Shown here: positions 21,522 to 31,834 of the stretch, piece after piece
Numbering within the stretch: position 1 is the stretch's first letter
Layout of the letters: every line of letters begins with the position of its first letter
Source of the DNA: Theocolax elegans
Taxonomy: Eukaryota; Arthropoda; Insecta; Hymenoptera; Cerocephalidae
Length of the DNA stretch: 64,000 nt
Direction: 5' to 3'
Assembly (NCBI GenBank): GCA_026168455.1
Contig: CM047426.1
Span: 39,428,175 to 39,492,174 of the forward strand
Notes under the pieces: model-generated
Told to the model about the DNA's origin: nothing
Database searches by the model: none
The model's input: only the letters and a program-made list of their open reading frames with translations
Translations under genes and position numbers: made by a program

Positions 21522-21640
21522 TACGATACTAGTGCGAGAAAGTAGAATTTTGTCTCGCGTATGGTTTACGCCCGAGCGAAGCGAGGGTAGAAAGGCACAC
21601 GAGACGAGAATCTCTTACTCGCACTTGTATCGTACGATAT
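21522..21640. mobile_element. Inverted repeat with a GC-rich CGAGCGAAGCGAGGG core
   Basis: ACGATACTAGTGCGAGAAAG...TTTGTCTCG is mirrored by CGAGACGAGAATCTCTTACT, then CGCACTTGTATCGT. The core contains the small palindromic word CGAGCGAAGCGAGG. Further short palindromes (TTCGAGCACAC, GAAGTCGCGCTTCTCGC) follow to about 21740. Confidence 0.65.
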
Positions 21641-22335
21641 TTTTTGATACGACGTGTGTGAAGCTCGATTTCGAGCACACATTTTTCGCTGCGGGTGCGA
21701 GAAGTCGCGCTTCTCGCACGGAGTATCAAAAACGCACTTACGCACTGGTTGTCATAAGTACTGTTATGAATACAGAAATAAATATATTGTACGAGAAGTT
21801 TTCCAAGTTTTTGAATTTCGAATGATAAATTTGTAATTGCTTTTATTTCTTTACTACGACGCGTGGTGGCGCTTATTATCGTTTTTGTGACTGTATTTTA
21901 TTTCATTGTTTATATACAATCCATATTAATTTTTTAATTGAAATAAAGTTTGGGAAAAGTCAGGATAATTATTTTTGTAATAGTGAATCGCTTATAATAT
22001 AGTATTATTACTGATTGTATTGATAGGATCACCGAAGGATTTTTAGGTAAATTAATTTATTTGTTACTTATTATTATTATTAATTACTATGTTTTTAAAC
22101 GAGCAATAACATAATCCTCATCCAACCGATAAATATAAATTAATGTTAATTTAACACACACACGCACACTCACACACAAATACACACATCTATAGGTATA
22201 TAAATACAGGTATAAAAACATGTAATGGCCTCGTGCAGCGAACGAGAAAGGGATAAAAGATATATTTAAGTGGGAAAATAAGGTACACTTGTGGAAATTA
22301 ACATGGTCGTCGTTACAACGGCCATTGCGAGTGTG

Positions 22336-22384
<49 letters not shown>
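21641..22384. other. AT-rich flank with CA- and TA-microsatellites
   Basis: A CA/CACACA-rich stretch at about 22153-22190 and a (TA)n run at about 22338-22384, into which the TIR element starting at 22385 is inserted. No gene seen. Confidence 0.6.
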
Positions 22385-22386
<2 letters not shown>

Positions 22387-23332
22387 GTGACTTCCCGGAA
22401 TAACCAGTTAAGTCCATTTTGATGATTTCGAGATATTAACGTTTGAAAGTTCAAACTTAATCGCAAAATCGGAGAGATCGAGATGAGCCTTGATATTGCA
22501 CAATGTAAATAGTACATACAAAACTTAGATTTTGACGTGCATAAGGCCATGCGCCGTTGTGTATTGCGCCGCTATTATACGAAAACAGCTGAGTTACCTG
22601 GTTATTCCGGTAACTTGGACTTAACTGACTTCGCGGTAACTATAGCCGTTTTTCTTTATTTAAGCGCCGATAGAGTCATTATTTCACCTATCAATGCTTA
22701 CAAAATAAAGAATACAAGTTAAAAATAAAAATTGGACGGGCACTGACACGTTAAAACAATTCCGTTCGCAGTTTAGTTTTCAAAGTGGACTTAACTGCGC
22801 TACGCTAACAAAATTCATTGAGAAAAGAAATCTCAACCCGCGAATTCTTGCACCAGCCACTTGTTGTGTTTATTACTAGTTACTAATGTTTCTATACGTA
22901 CAATTAAAACGACTTTTTCTTGATTTACCACCAACTAATAATAACAATAGCTTATTAAATATAAGTAAATAAGAGTGTCAAAATTAAATTATCGCAATTC
23001 GCGGCTCAAAATAAAAATTGGATTGTTGTTGGTTTGTTTATAACCATTCTATAGAACATTTTACTTGTAATTTTCTACAAAATTCGACATTATCAATTGT
23101 ATAAACGATCATTTAACGAACGAAGGATTCTTAAAAGGGCAAATCTGCGTAAATAAGCTATAAAATCAATCATTTTAGTACCTGTAACCTGTAAGTAATA
23201 TATACCTATAATTTGGTACTAATTTTTTTACATAGTAATTTGCATTTTTGAATCAAGACAAATTTAAATATTTATTTAATTAAAACGAAAAAATTATAAC
23301 AATATAATAATTAATAGAAACAAAAATGATTG

Positions 23333-24017
23333 TACACGGAGAGAAATAATTTGTAAATATTACAAAGCAGTTTGGTAAAAATTCCTAAACTCTCAAGTAA
23401 TGTGGTAACAAACTGCGAATCTCGTAATTTTTACCAAACTAAATTGTAATTTTAATTTTTTTTTTAACATCAGAAAAAAAATTTTATTCCTCCCATATTA
23501 TTTATTTTTGAGTTTATGTATATTATTCGAGTGTTATGGAAATTTTAAATATTTAAATGAAATTTAATTAGTGAAAAAAATTCTGGATGTCATCGGGATC
23601 GAACCTGCGAAGTTTGGGTTGAGAATCCAAGTCCTTACCATTGCGCCACCGCGTCACTTGCATGTGTTTCATCGAATCGTCCTTTTAAAGTAAACAAACG
23701 AACGACGCGATTCCAATAAAAATTTTATTTATCGCTTCTTTTCGGTATCTCGTGCTGTACTGTTGTTTATAGAATTTCGTAAACAGTATAGGAAAAAATC
23801 AGAGTTAATAAAATTTACAAGCTTAATTGTAAAATTTAGTACGCTAACTCCACAAATTTTACTACATTTAGAGTAAATTTTACTACATTTACTGTAAATT
23901 TTACTTAGCAGTTTGGTAATTTTTTCGGTTTTTTCGGTCTGTTACCACATTACTTGGGAGTTTGGGAATTTTTACCAAACTCCTTTGTAATATTTTCTAA
24001 ATATTTCTCTCCGTGTA
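23333..24017. mobile_element. 685-bp TIR element nested in the 2.4-kb element
   Basis: Ends TACACGGAGAGAAATA / ATATTTCTCTCCGTGTA open a terminal inverted repeat of about 77 bp that includes AGTTTGGTAAAAATTCC and AAGTAATGTGGTAAC. The interior contains a tRNA-like sequence (23586-23655, minus strand) and GTAAATTTTACT repeats. No ORF. Confidence 0.85.
23586..23655 (-). tRNA. tRNA-like sequence (possible Glu-CTC), probably a degenerate copy
   Basis: Minus strand begins GACGCGGTGGCGCAATGG. It has a box A-like TGGCGCAATGG, an anticodon-arm-like TTGGATTCTCAACCCAA (loop TTCTCAA, anticodon CTC if the arm is right) and a box B GGTTCGATCCC. A T7 run just downstream could end pol III transcription. The acceptor and T stems pair poorly, so a working tRNA is doubtful. 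It lies inside a TIR element. Confidence 0.45.
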
Positions 24018-24230
24018 CGTAAACCTCAGTAACATTCAATTTTCGTTTCAAAATGTTATTTTACTATTGATATGAGTTAAAAAGTTATAAATTCCATTAA
24101 AAATTCAATTATTTATTAAGTATTCTTCGAATAAACAAAGTATTACAAGTAAAAGCTAATTAATTAAGGAAATTCGGTGGACTTGACTGGTTATTCCGGG
24201 AACTAATTTATCGCGCGCGGACTTAACTGG

Positions 24231-24620
24231 TTAAGGGGATGCCACACGATATAAATTACCGAATTGATTTTTCAAATTAAATGTTGAGATTTTCGTTTAT
24301 CCCGATTTTGCGATCATAGGTACATTCTGCACTATTAACAGATTGTGCGTCAACTTGCAGAATCTTATAATTCGATACATTTCCTTATCTAAATGAAAAA
24401 TTGTAATGTACTAAAAATTGTAACTGTTTACCGACATTGCAGTTTTTACAAACTATTTTTCATTTAATTAAATGAATATGTCGAGTTTTAAAATTCTGCG
24501 AGTTAACACACAATCTGCAAATCATGTAGAATGTATATATGCACGCACAATTGGAATAAAAGATAAACTGAAGATTTAATTTGAAAAATCAAATATGTCG
24601 GTAATACGGCATCCCCTTAA
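24231..24620. mobile_element. Fold-back MITE with TTAA flanks (piggyBac-like), copy 2
   Basis: TTAA at 24231-24234 and 24617-24620 flank ends GGGGATGCC / GGCATCCCC. The arms extend about 170 bp (GATTTTTCAAATTAAAT with ATTTAATTTGAAAAATC; ACAGATTGTG with CACAATCTG). Related by its ends to 20600-20991. It is inserted in a subterminal repeat of the 2.4-kb TIR element, so it is younger. Confidence 0.85.
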
Positions 24621-24810
24621 GCAATCGGTTATAACGTCGCCTGTACAAATGATCTGAACTTCGGACCTGGTCTAAATGATAGATAGGTACTAAAGCTATC
24701 CGAAACTGTCCCTAACTCAATTTTCAAAAAACTGGACTTAACTGGTTATTCCGGGAAGCCACAGATATATATATATATATATAATATAGAGATATAATAT
24801 AGAGATATAT

Positions 24811-25293
24811 TGTAACGGGGCGATTCTAGCGCGTGCTCCTCGTCGAGCACCGCTTTCGAGGTGAGGACTTACCTGCGCGGGCCTCGCGCCGCGCTGCCGT
24901 GTCCCTCGATGCCGCGATACCGCGCACGGGCTATAGCCGTGGTGCAACCGCGGTATCTCGGTGATGATGCGCCGTAAACAACGAGGACGATTCTCCGCCG
25001 CGTGGAGAATCGCCGGACCGAGTCGCACTCGGGTAGATTTGTACAAGCCGCGTGAAGGATGCGTGCTTGTGGTTTCTCGTGCCCGTCGTTGGAACACGAG
25101 GCTCGGCCGCTCAGAATGCACGTTAGCTAAAATGCTAACGTGCCCGCGGAGGCGGCTGGGTAAGCGGGAATAGGAATACGGGGATTTAGTAAATAACTAC
25201 GCGACTTAAATGCGTTACTAAATCAAAAGGATATATTTTACTGAAAGGGGATATTTACATATATTTATATATACACGCGTACGGGGGGTTACA
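24811..25293. repeat. GC-rich LTR-like block (TGTAAC...GTTACA)
   Basis: Starts TGTAACGGGG and ends CGGGGGGTTACA, a 6-bp terminal inverted repeat with TG/CA ends. GC content is far above its surroundings. It contains the perfect hairpin GCACGTTAGC/GCTAACGTGC (25118-25143) and GATTTAGTAA/TTACTAAATC (about 25182-25225). It could be a solo LTR or the 5' LTR of an element hidden by the gap. No target duplication or primer site is evident, so this is tentative. Confidence 0.4.
25118..25143. other. Perfect 10-bp-stem hairpin
   Basis: GCACGTTAGC-TAAAAT-GCTAACGTGC. No U-run follows, so not terminator-like. Confidence 0.8.
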
Positions 25294-25345
25294 TAGAAAC
25301 GAACTAAACAATAATAAAACAATATCTTCGACCTCGGGGTCGGAC

Positions 25346-25538
25346 AGTGGACTAGCTTCAGCTTGAGGTAGCTAAAATGAGCTTAAGTTTCCTTGCTTCA
25401 GCTCATTTCTAGCCGGAGATAGCTTGGAGACACTGTTCTTATTGCAGTGGAGCTAACTTTCAGCTTAAGGTAGCTAAAACGAGCTTAAGTTCCTTAATTC
25501 AGCTCATTTCTAGCCGGAGATAGCTTGGAGACCTGTTC
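25346..25538. repeat. Tandem repeat, ~98-bp unit, running into the assembly gap
   Basis: Two units share AGCTAAAA[T/C]GAGCTTAAGT, TCAGCTCATTTCTAGCC and GGAGATAGCTTGGAGAC. The second is cut by the Ns, so the array is probably longer and caused the gap. Confidence 0.85.
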
Positions 25539-25638
25539 NNNNNNNNNNNNNNNNNNNNNNNNNNNNNNNNNNNNNNNNNNNNNNNNNNNNNNNNNNNNNN
25601 NNNNNNNNNNNNNNNNNNNNNNNNNNNNNNNNNNNNNN
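25539..25638. other. Assembly gap, exactly 100 N
   Basis: A run of 100 undetermined bases. The round length suggests a placeholder of unknown true size. Confidence 1.
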
Positions 25639-27413
25639 TCCTAGAGTTTGCTAAAGATCCGTTTTCCGAAAGCCTGATGCTCTCCTTGTAAGTCGAACTT
25701 TAAGTAAAAAAATGTGGGTGCGTAAACAAACAAAACTGTTTGAATCTAAGAAAAAAGAAATTTATTTTTCAGTTTTTCTATTACATAAGTTATCAAAAAA
25801 TCCAATAAAATTATGTTTTATAAATGCATTTATTTTCATTAACGAGTAGAGAGTTGGATATGAACAATGAATAAATTTCATTAGCATAATGTATTTAAAA
25901 AATTTAAATACTTGCATGTTTTATTGGCACTGTATGAAGTTCATACGATAGCTTCGTACATACAATGTATTTGTTCTAACTATTATTTTATTGATCTTAA
26001 TTTATTACTGCTATTTAATCCTGTACTTTATAAGAGATACTTAAATTAAAATGTATGTTGAATCAAGAAATTTGCAACACGTTATTTGTTTGTGCAATTT
26101 CTTAGTTTTTAATTAAAATGTAAACGTACACGTATAAAATAATTTAATTGCCGATATAAGGAAAGACCTGATCGCGAGTCGCCCTCTTCACGGCGTGTGC
26201 GATTTATCCTGCGGCGAGTCCCGGCCGACGCGCTGTCGGTAATCGCTGCGCAGTTTTAGGTTATCGGGTAAAACAGCACTCCGACAAATTATTTCAATTA
26301 AAATAATTATTATTTCATTAATTATGATGCCACAATGTTGCGAAATAATTGAATTAATAATTGTATTCATCGTATAATTTAGAAATACCATTATTTAGTG
26401 GTCAAAACTATTTAAATACAAATATTACGAAACAATTCGGTCCAATCATTTTTTATTCGTCTACACGATTTTACGATTAATAAATTATTTCTGGCCTAAT
26501 AACTTTTACGGTTATAATTTTATTTAATTTATCAAACCTTAACAATATTTATTTGTAATACTTTTTTTTAAGCAAAATTGCCAATTTTTGAATTTACCGC
26601 GGTGTCGGAGCCACTTCTGGGTGCGCTGTTGTTGATGGCCGTACAAACATTGGTGCCAACCTAACGAAAGAAGAAGAAGAAGATAGATGGATGATTGAAT
26701 ATACAAAATTGTTGATGGCCGTACAAACATTGGTGCCAACCTAACCAAAGAAGAAGATGAATATACAATATTGGTTTTTTATTATTTATAAACTCATTAT
26801 TTAAAATATGCAAATTTTAGCGAGGGTGCAGTTTAAATGAGCTTGGGTGCAATTTTTTGGCGTTCGCATGATACGGATACATTGTTTTATTGACGAGATA
26901 ATCTTGTTTCAATATTCGGCAATCGGAACCTGCATATTTCATTTTTTTTTCGAAAAATTGAAAAGAGTGCAGTTTTTGAAAGCAATTTTTTTGGAAATTG
27001 CAGTTTAAATGCCGCCTCGTAATATTTTTTTATAGCAAATACGACATATTAGCAGGCTGGGATATAGGTGGTATGAAAAACAGGAATCGATGAGAAATTA
27101 TTACAACAGGCTCAAAAACATCTGTGCCCTTTTGTTAGATTATTTGGTACCTAATTTTTGTTTCTAACAATATGCTATATAGTTAAACCCAAAGTAAATA
27201 TTGAAACGAAGCAGAATATTTAACGAAAATGTACGACTTTTGTGACTGTCTTCAGTTTACCAGTGGTACCTATAACATGACAATATGTTTTGAGGAAAAT
27301 TTGCTGCTCAGTTGCTCATGTAAGGGGCTTTAACAAATTTATAATTGCGATAGCAGTTTTAACGTCGTTAGTATTTTGGCAAATAGATTCGAAAGACAGT
27401 TTCTTTTCGTGTG
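25639..27413. other. Stretch upstream of the membrane-protein gene
   Basis: No confident gene. The first 49 bases after the gap read as open sequence ending at CTCTCCTT/GTAAGT, a strong donor-like site, but no protein match was made. A GC-rich patch lies at about 26165-26265. An 80-bp tandem duplication is listed separately. Confidence 0.4.
26631..26770. repeat. 80-bp tandem duplication
   Basis: GTTGATGGCCGTACAAACAT followed by TGGTGCCAACCTAAC and AAAGAAGAAGA occurs at 26631 and again at 26711. The second copy is slightly shorter in its GAAGAA run. Confidence 0.85.
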
Positions 27414-27913
27414 ATGAATGACGTGTTGGAAAATTCATACACTTGGACCGGCTCGTTCGTCGAAGCAATAAACAAACTTACTTGCGACGTAGCCAACTTG
27501 ATATTTGCGAGCCTTAGTATAACCTCTAATACTAGCTGTAGCACTGGTAGTGCGACTACCAATACTAATTCAAAAATCAATTCCGTTGCTTCTGACGAGA
27601 AAATTCTCCTACATATTCCTCAAGTTTTACAAGATGCAGTCTCTTTATTCGCTTGCGATGACTTCCAATTTTTATTGTTAAAAATCTTTATCACTATTTG
27701 TTTAAGCAACATTGGTTTTATTTATATTGCTTGGTATATTTATGGAACAAGGATAACGGACCGTTTTATGTCGCCTAGTAAGCATATTTTTTTAATTTAC
27801 TTTTTAATTATTTTAGAGTTTAATTATTTATTTAAGGTACCTCACCAGACGATCTTAAAAAAAGGGTTTTACAGCTTAAGCTTCCAAGAGAACATTCTCA
27901 ACGATATTCATAA
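27414..27913 (+). CDS. Small single-pass membrane protein, two exons, function unknown
   Basis: Exon 1 27414-27777, intron 27778-27836 (59 bp, CCTA/GTAAGC to TTATTTAAG), exon 2 27837-27913; 146 aa. The start is the first ATG after the GTG at 27411. The N-terminal ~90 residues are polar with a Ser/Thr/Asn-rich tract holding several N-x-S/T sites. A hydrophobic helix (FLLLKIFITICLSNIGFIYI) follows, then a short basic tail ending KKRVLQLKLPREHSQRYS, which looks like a real C-terminus and supports the splice. Without splicing the frame runs into a less plausible stretch ending at 27923. I do not recognise the family. The gene ends 52 nt before the UBXN6 start on the same strand. Confidence 0.6.
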
Positions 27914-27965
27914 AATATTATAGTATTTAGAAAATAAGTTGAATTGTTTTTGGAGCAAAGAAATC

Positions 27966-28131
27966 ATGGCAGATAAAATTAAATCTTTCTTTCAAAAAAA
28001 AATTAAAGACGAGAAGTTTAAGCATGCAGGAAAAGGATACAAGTTTGTTATAGCTCTTTTTTATTTATTTATTACATTATACATTATTACATTATACAAC
28101 CACTAAAAATTTTACTAAACTTATATTCATT

Positions 28132-28199
<68 letters not shown>

Positions 28200-29866
28200 G
28201 CTAACTGAGTCACATGCTTCTGTACCAACAACATCTAAAATTGATAATGCACCAAAGAGGCACGAGCCAACTAATGAAGCAAGAGTTGCTGGTCAAGCTG
28301 CCTTAGCAAGATTAGAAGGAATGAAAACAAATACTCCAAAATTAAATACGTAAAGTCTTATAATATACTATTTATATGGAAACTTCGGAAATTTGATATT
28401 CTTAAGGCATTAAGTTTAAATGTAACCCTTACTTAACTAAGCTTTATTCTATTATTACTTGCAGTTCGTTTGCAGCTATACAAGCTCGTGCGAAACGTGA
28501 ACTCCAAGAAGAAAGACTTGCAAATCAAATCAGTGATAAATCATTAAATGAAAAATCTGGTCATTCTATGAAGTTAAGTCAGGAAACCAATATGTTGGCT
28601 GTGAGTGGGGTATATTATCGTTGTCCATTAATATCTGATGAAGTTTTAAATAAAGAACAATGGTTCAATAGAATGCAAGAATTTTTTAGTGCACAATTAT
28701 TGGATGATGAATCTGGGTTGTCTGCATGTTTAATAATTCATAATTGTAATGATGGAACAGAAGGAGTTTTTTATTGTGTGGAAACACTTTGCAAATATTT
28801 AAATAATATTATAAGTGACCCCAGTGAAACTAAATATTGGAAGATTCGAATATCAAATAAAATATTTCAGGTGTATTATTCTTTTGATGCTAGCACAATT
28901 TTATACTGATATGATGATTATTGATATTTTTACAATTAATATTAAAATCTTGACTATTTATAATATTACAGGAAAAAATTGAACAAATTAGAGGAGCAAG
29001 AGAATTTTTGAAGGCTGCTGGATTCATTAAAGAAAAGCTATTACATCAAGATAAAGAAGAAGATTTTCTTGTATGGAATCCTAGTAGATCTAGCATTGAT
29101 AATTTATCTACTTTAGTTGATGCATTAAGGTCTGCTGAAGTTGTGCAATTACAGCTTGATAGAAATATACAAGTTTTACTTCCAAAACAAGCAGCTGAAA
29201 GAAGTGAATTACCTGATGAATTTTTCATACTTTCAATTGATGATTTGAAGCGAGAACAATTTGAACGGTACGAGAATAATTTATAAGTTATGGTTGAATA
29301 ACAGTTTCTTTATCTAAAAAAAAATAAATAATAAGCATCTTGAAAGGCTGCCATTTCTAAATCATCCCAGACTAAAGCTATTTTTTTTCATAAAAATTTC
29401 AAAATAATTTTAATTTTTTAAGATGTTTTTGTAATTTTTTATACTTAGAATTATGATTAAAAATAAATATATTTTTAGAACAAAAGCTCTTGAGCGTAAT
29501 CAGCAGCTAATGACACAAGCTATGAGAAATAAATTTACAAAAGATAAAGATACAACATATCGATTCACTGTAATAAGGATACGATTTCCAGATAATATAA
29601 TTTTGCAAGGTACATTTTTAGCAACAGAAAAATATAAAGCAGTTGTTGAATTTGTTCAAGAAAATTTATTAAATGATGAAATTCCATTTTATTTAATAAC
29701 TGCAACAAGAGAAAAACTGATAGAATCAGACTTTGAGAAAAGTTTAGAGGCTATAAATTTAGTTCCAGCCGTTGTTCTTACATTTTTTTGGGATACTAGT
29801 ATACATTCTGAAACACCTTCACAATATTTGAAAGAAGAAACCCTTAGCCTTCTTCAGTCATTATAA
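27966..29866 (+). CDS. UBXN6: UBX domain-containing protein 6 (UBXD1), p97/VCP cofactor
   Basis: Five exons: 27966-28042, 28200-28349, 28465-28870, 28972-29267 and 29479-29866. All have GT-AG borders and matching phases, giving 438 aa against about 441 in human. The N-terminus (KIKSFFQKKIKDEKFKHAG) and AALARLE in exon 2 match the UBXD1 start and its VCP-interacting motif. Exons 3-4 hold the PUB domain (VSGVYYRCPLISDEV; KIRISNKIFQEKIEQIRGAR; REFLKAAGF), which binds the p97 C-terminus. ELPDEFFILSIDDLKREQ is the conserved linker. Exon 5 holds the UBX domain (YRFTVIRIRFPDNIILQGTF; LVPAVVLTFFWD). Known role: a p97 adaptor in endolysosomal sorting and damaged-lysosome or mitochondrial clearance. 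Intron 1 ends in a (TA)n run directly against the acceptor. A polyadenylation signal AATAAA lies near 30152. No disruption seen. Confidence 0.95.
28139..28197. repeat. (TA)n microsatellite in UBXN6 intron 1
   Basis: About 58 bp of alternating AT up to the acceptor TTAG. It replaces the usual pyrimidine tract. Confidence 0.9.
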
Positions 29867-30479
29867 ATATTAGTCGCTGGCGATTTTTATAAGCAATTGT
29901 TAACATCAATATGCATTAAGCTGTTGACAGCCAATACTTGTTCATTATCAATGTAATTTTCAGTTGTTTAAAATTTCAATAAGTTTTTTTTCTAAATTAT
30001 AATATTATGAATATTAAAACTGAAAAAATCATTTTTAGAAAAATTTATTTATTCTAGGAATTGGAATATGGGAAAAAAATATACATCAACTTTATAAAAT
30101 GAGATATTTGTATTTGTTTTTAAATCCTAATTAATAATTTATACAATATGTAATAAAAATAAAATTATAAAAAATATTAATACTTTTTCTGAAACTTAAT
30201 TATAGCACAATAAACTTGAATCTATAATAAAGTGTAAATTCTAATAGAGGATGTACAGATTATGTTAACATACAAACAACAGTTATTCTATTTTACTTTG
30301 TCATTTTTAAAACGTAATAGTAAATCCATATTAAAAATCATTGTTAACTTTAAATGTGAAAATTCTATTAGTTGCAATCACAATTTTTGCATTTGTAATA
30401 TTTAATTGTGCAATATTCAAAATGCAATTACTGCAGACAGTGTGCAATGCTTTATATATATATTGAAAATTGTGAGAAC
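29867..30479. other. UBXN6 3' flank, AT-rich
   Basis: Likely 3' UTR and intergenic sequence, with AATAAA-type signals near 30152. No other feature seen. Confidence 0.5.
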
Positions 30480-31500
30480 TTAAGTAAAATTAAGTGCTTC
30501 AATATCACAGACATTGAAAGATGTATTGACAGAAACTAATAACTCCTTACATTCTATATAAAGTAGTTTATCAACACTTGAGAATAATTTATTGACAAAT
30601 ACCAGTGAGATTATTGAATTGAACTCTAAATTTGTTAATCTGCCAAATAGAGTGGAGCAGTTGAAAACAAATATCACCTTATCTTCACATTCTGAAGGGT
30701 GTGCTAATTTACATGTTAACAATATTAACCATGGTCAGGAAGAATTACTTGCTAAAGTCCAAGAGCGCATTACTCGGTCAAACAACATTATTATGTATAA
30801 TATACCTTTGGATCCTGAGAGTAGTAATTTGGTTAAAGGTTGCAAACATACTCAGTGAAATGGAGGGTTCATCACTTGTTTCAATGTCAGTGTGTATAAT
30901 TGGGCTTATCTACAAAAACAAAATTTCCTCCACTATTAGTGAAATTAAGTGTTCTCAATGATGCTTATTTAGTTGTATCTAACTATAAACATTCCAAGGA
31001 TGGCATATCTGTATCTAATGACCATATCAAAATATCCAGCGAGACTCGTTTAAGAAAATGAAAATGGAAGTCAAACAGCGTAATAGTGAGCATCCTAGCA
31101 ACTTGAAATTAGTCAAATACATTAGAAATGTGCCAACGATAGTCAATTTTAATAGTAAATCAAGATCTCATAATTTTCTAACACAGCACCCATTAACCTC
31201 TTCAAAAAATGCTTAGATCATAAGGGTATAGTGATATTTAACTTTTTATTATGCTGCTGTTTACTCGCTTGTAAACAAAATTTCTTTGTTTTGCAATAAG
31301 TTATCACTGATGTCAGCACTTCGGATTATCTAATTATCACTGAGACATTATTACAGCCTGATATTCAATCATCGGAGTTGCACCTTCATTCTGTAATATT
31401 TTTCGTTGTGACTGGAGTTAGCTGAATGATAGTAGTCATCGTGGGGATATGTCGCTGTCTATACGTAGTAACATTAAATTTGTATAGTTCCATTTCTCTT
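30480..31500 (+). pseudogene. Decayed non-LTR retrotransposon (ORF1 and endonuclease start)
   Basis: The open stretch at 30592-30858 ends with KVQERITRSNNIIMYNIPLD, the coiled-coil/RRM boundary pattern (RSNN.I.YNIP) of LINE ORF1 proteins. Further decayed ORF1-like sequence follows in other frames to about 31160. Near 31325 the frame reads SDYLIITETLLQPDIQSSEL, which matches the N-terminal apurinic endonuclease of ORF2 (the LTETWL-type motif), and breaks soon after. Many stops and shifts; the RT part is absent. A relic, distinct from the CR1-group copies further right. Confidence 0.6.
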
Positions 31501-31834
31501 CTTAAATTTGAACAAGTTTTGTTAAACTACCGAAATTAAAAGTTATCTTGGGAGTACAAGTGTCTACTGAATTATGATGTTGATTTATTCAGTGAATATT
31601 GCAGCAAAAAATTGTATATTTTTTAAATAAGCTGTAGTGCTGAATTAAAAAACGTTGTTTTTTGTAGATTTTGTTTATATTTATCGACTGTCGTCGAGAA
31701 ATTTCCAAAAAAGTACTGCTTTAATGTTTTATTTGTCGTAAAGTCTTGGAAAATTAAAATAATACGAATATAACCCCTTTTTTCGTTTAAGGGTGGTTTT
31801 AAAGCTATAGCGGTGCATCAAATTTGATCTCACA

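Larger units (their letters stand above)
22385..24764. mobile_element. 2.4-kb non-autonomous TIR element carrying nested elements
   Basis: Ends CTGTGACTTCCCGGAATAAC / GTTATTCCGGGAAGCCACAG form a terminal inverted repeat of about 32 bp, continuing to AGTTAAGTCCA / TGGACTTAACT. The same word (GGACTTAACTGG or TGGTTATTCCGG) recurs inside at about 22595-22625, 22785-22795, 24180-24198 and 24218-24232 as subterminal repeats. It sits in a (TA)n microsatellite on both sides. No transposase ORF was found. Two other elements (23333-24017 and 24231-24620) are inserted in it. The superfamily was not assigned. Confidence 0.8.

Noticed and set aside
22266..22550. Open frame with a (YI)n tract
   Set aside because: Translation of the (TA)n microsatellite.
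25118..25143. Intrinsic terminator
   Set aside because: Hairpin lacks a U-run and bacterial-type terminators are not expected here.
25639..25687. Possible exon end after the gap (LEFAKDPFSESLMLSL then GTAAGT)
   Set aside because: The upstream part is hidden by the gap and I recognise no family; kept only as a note.
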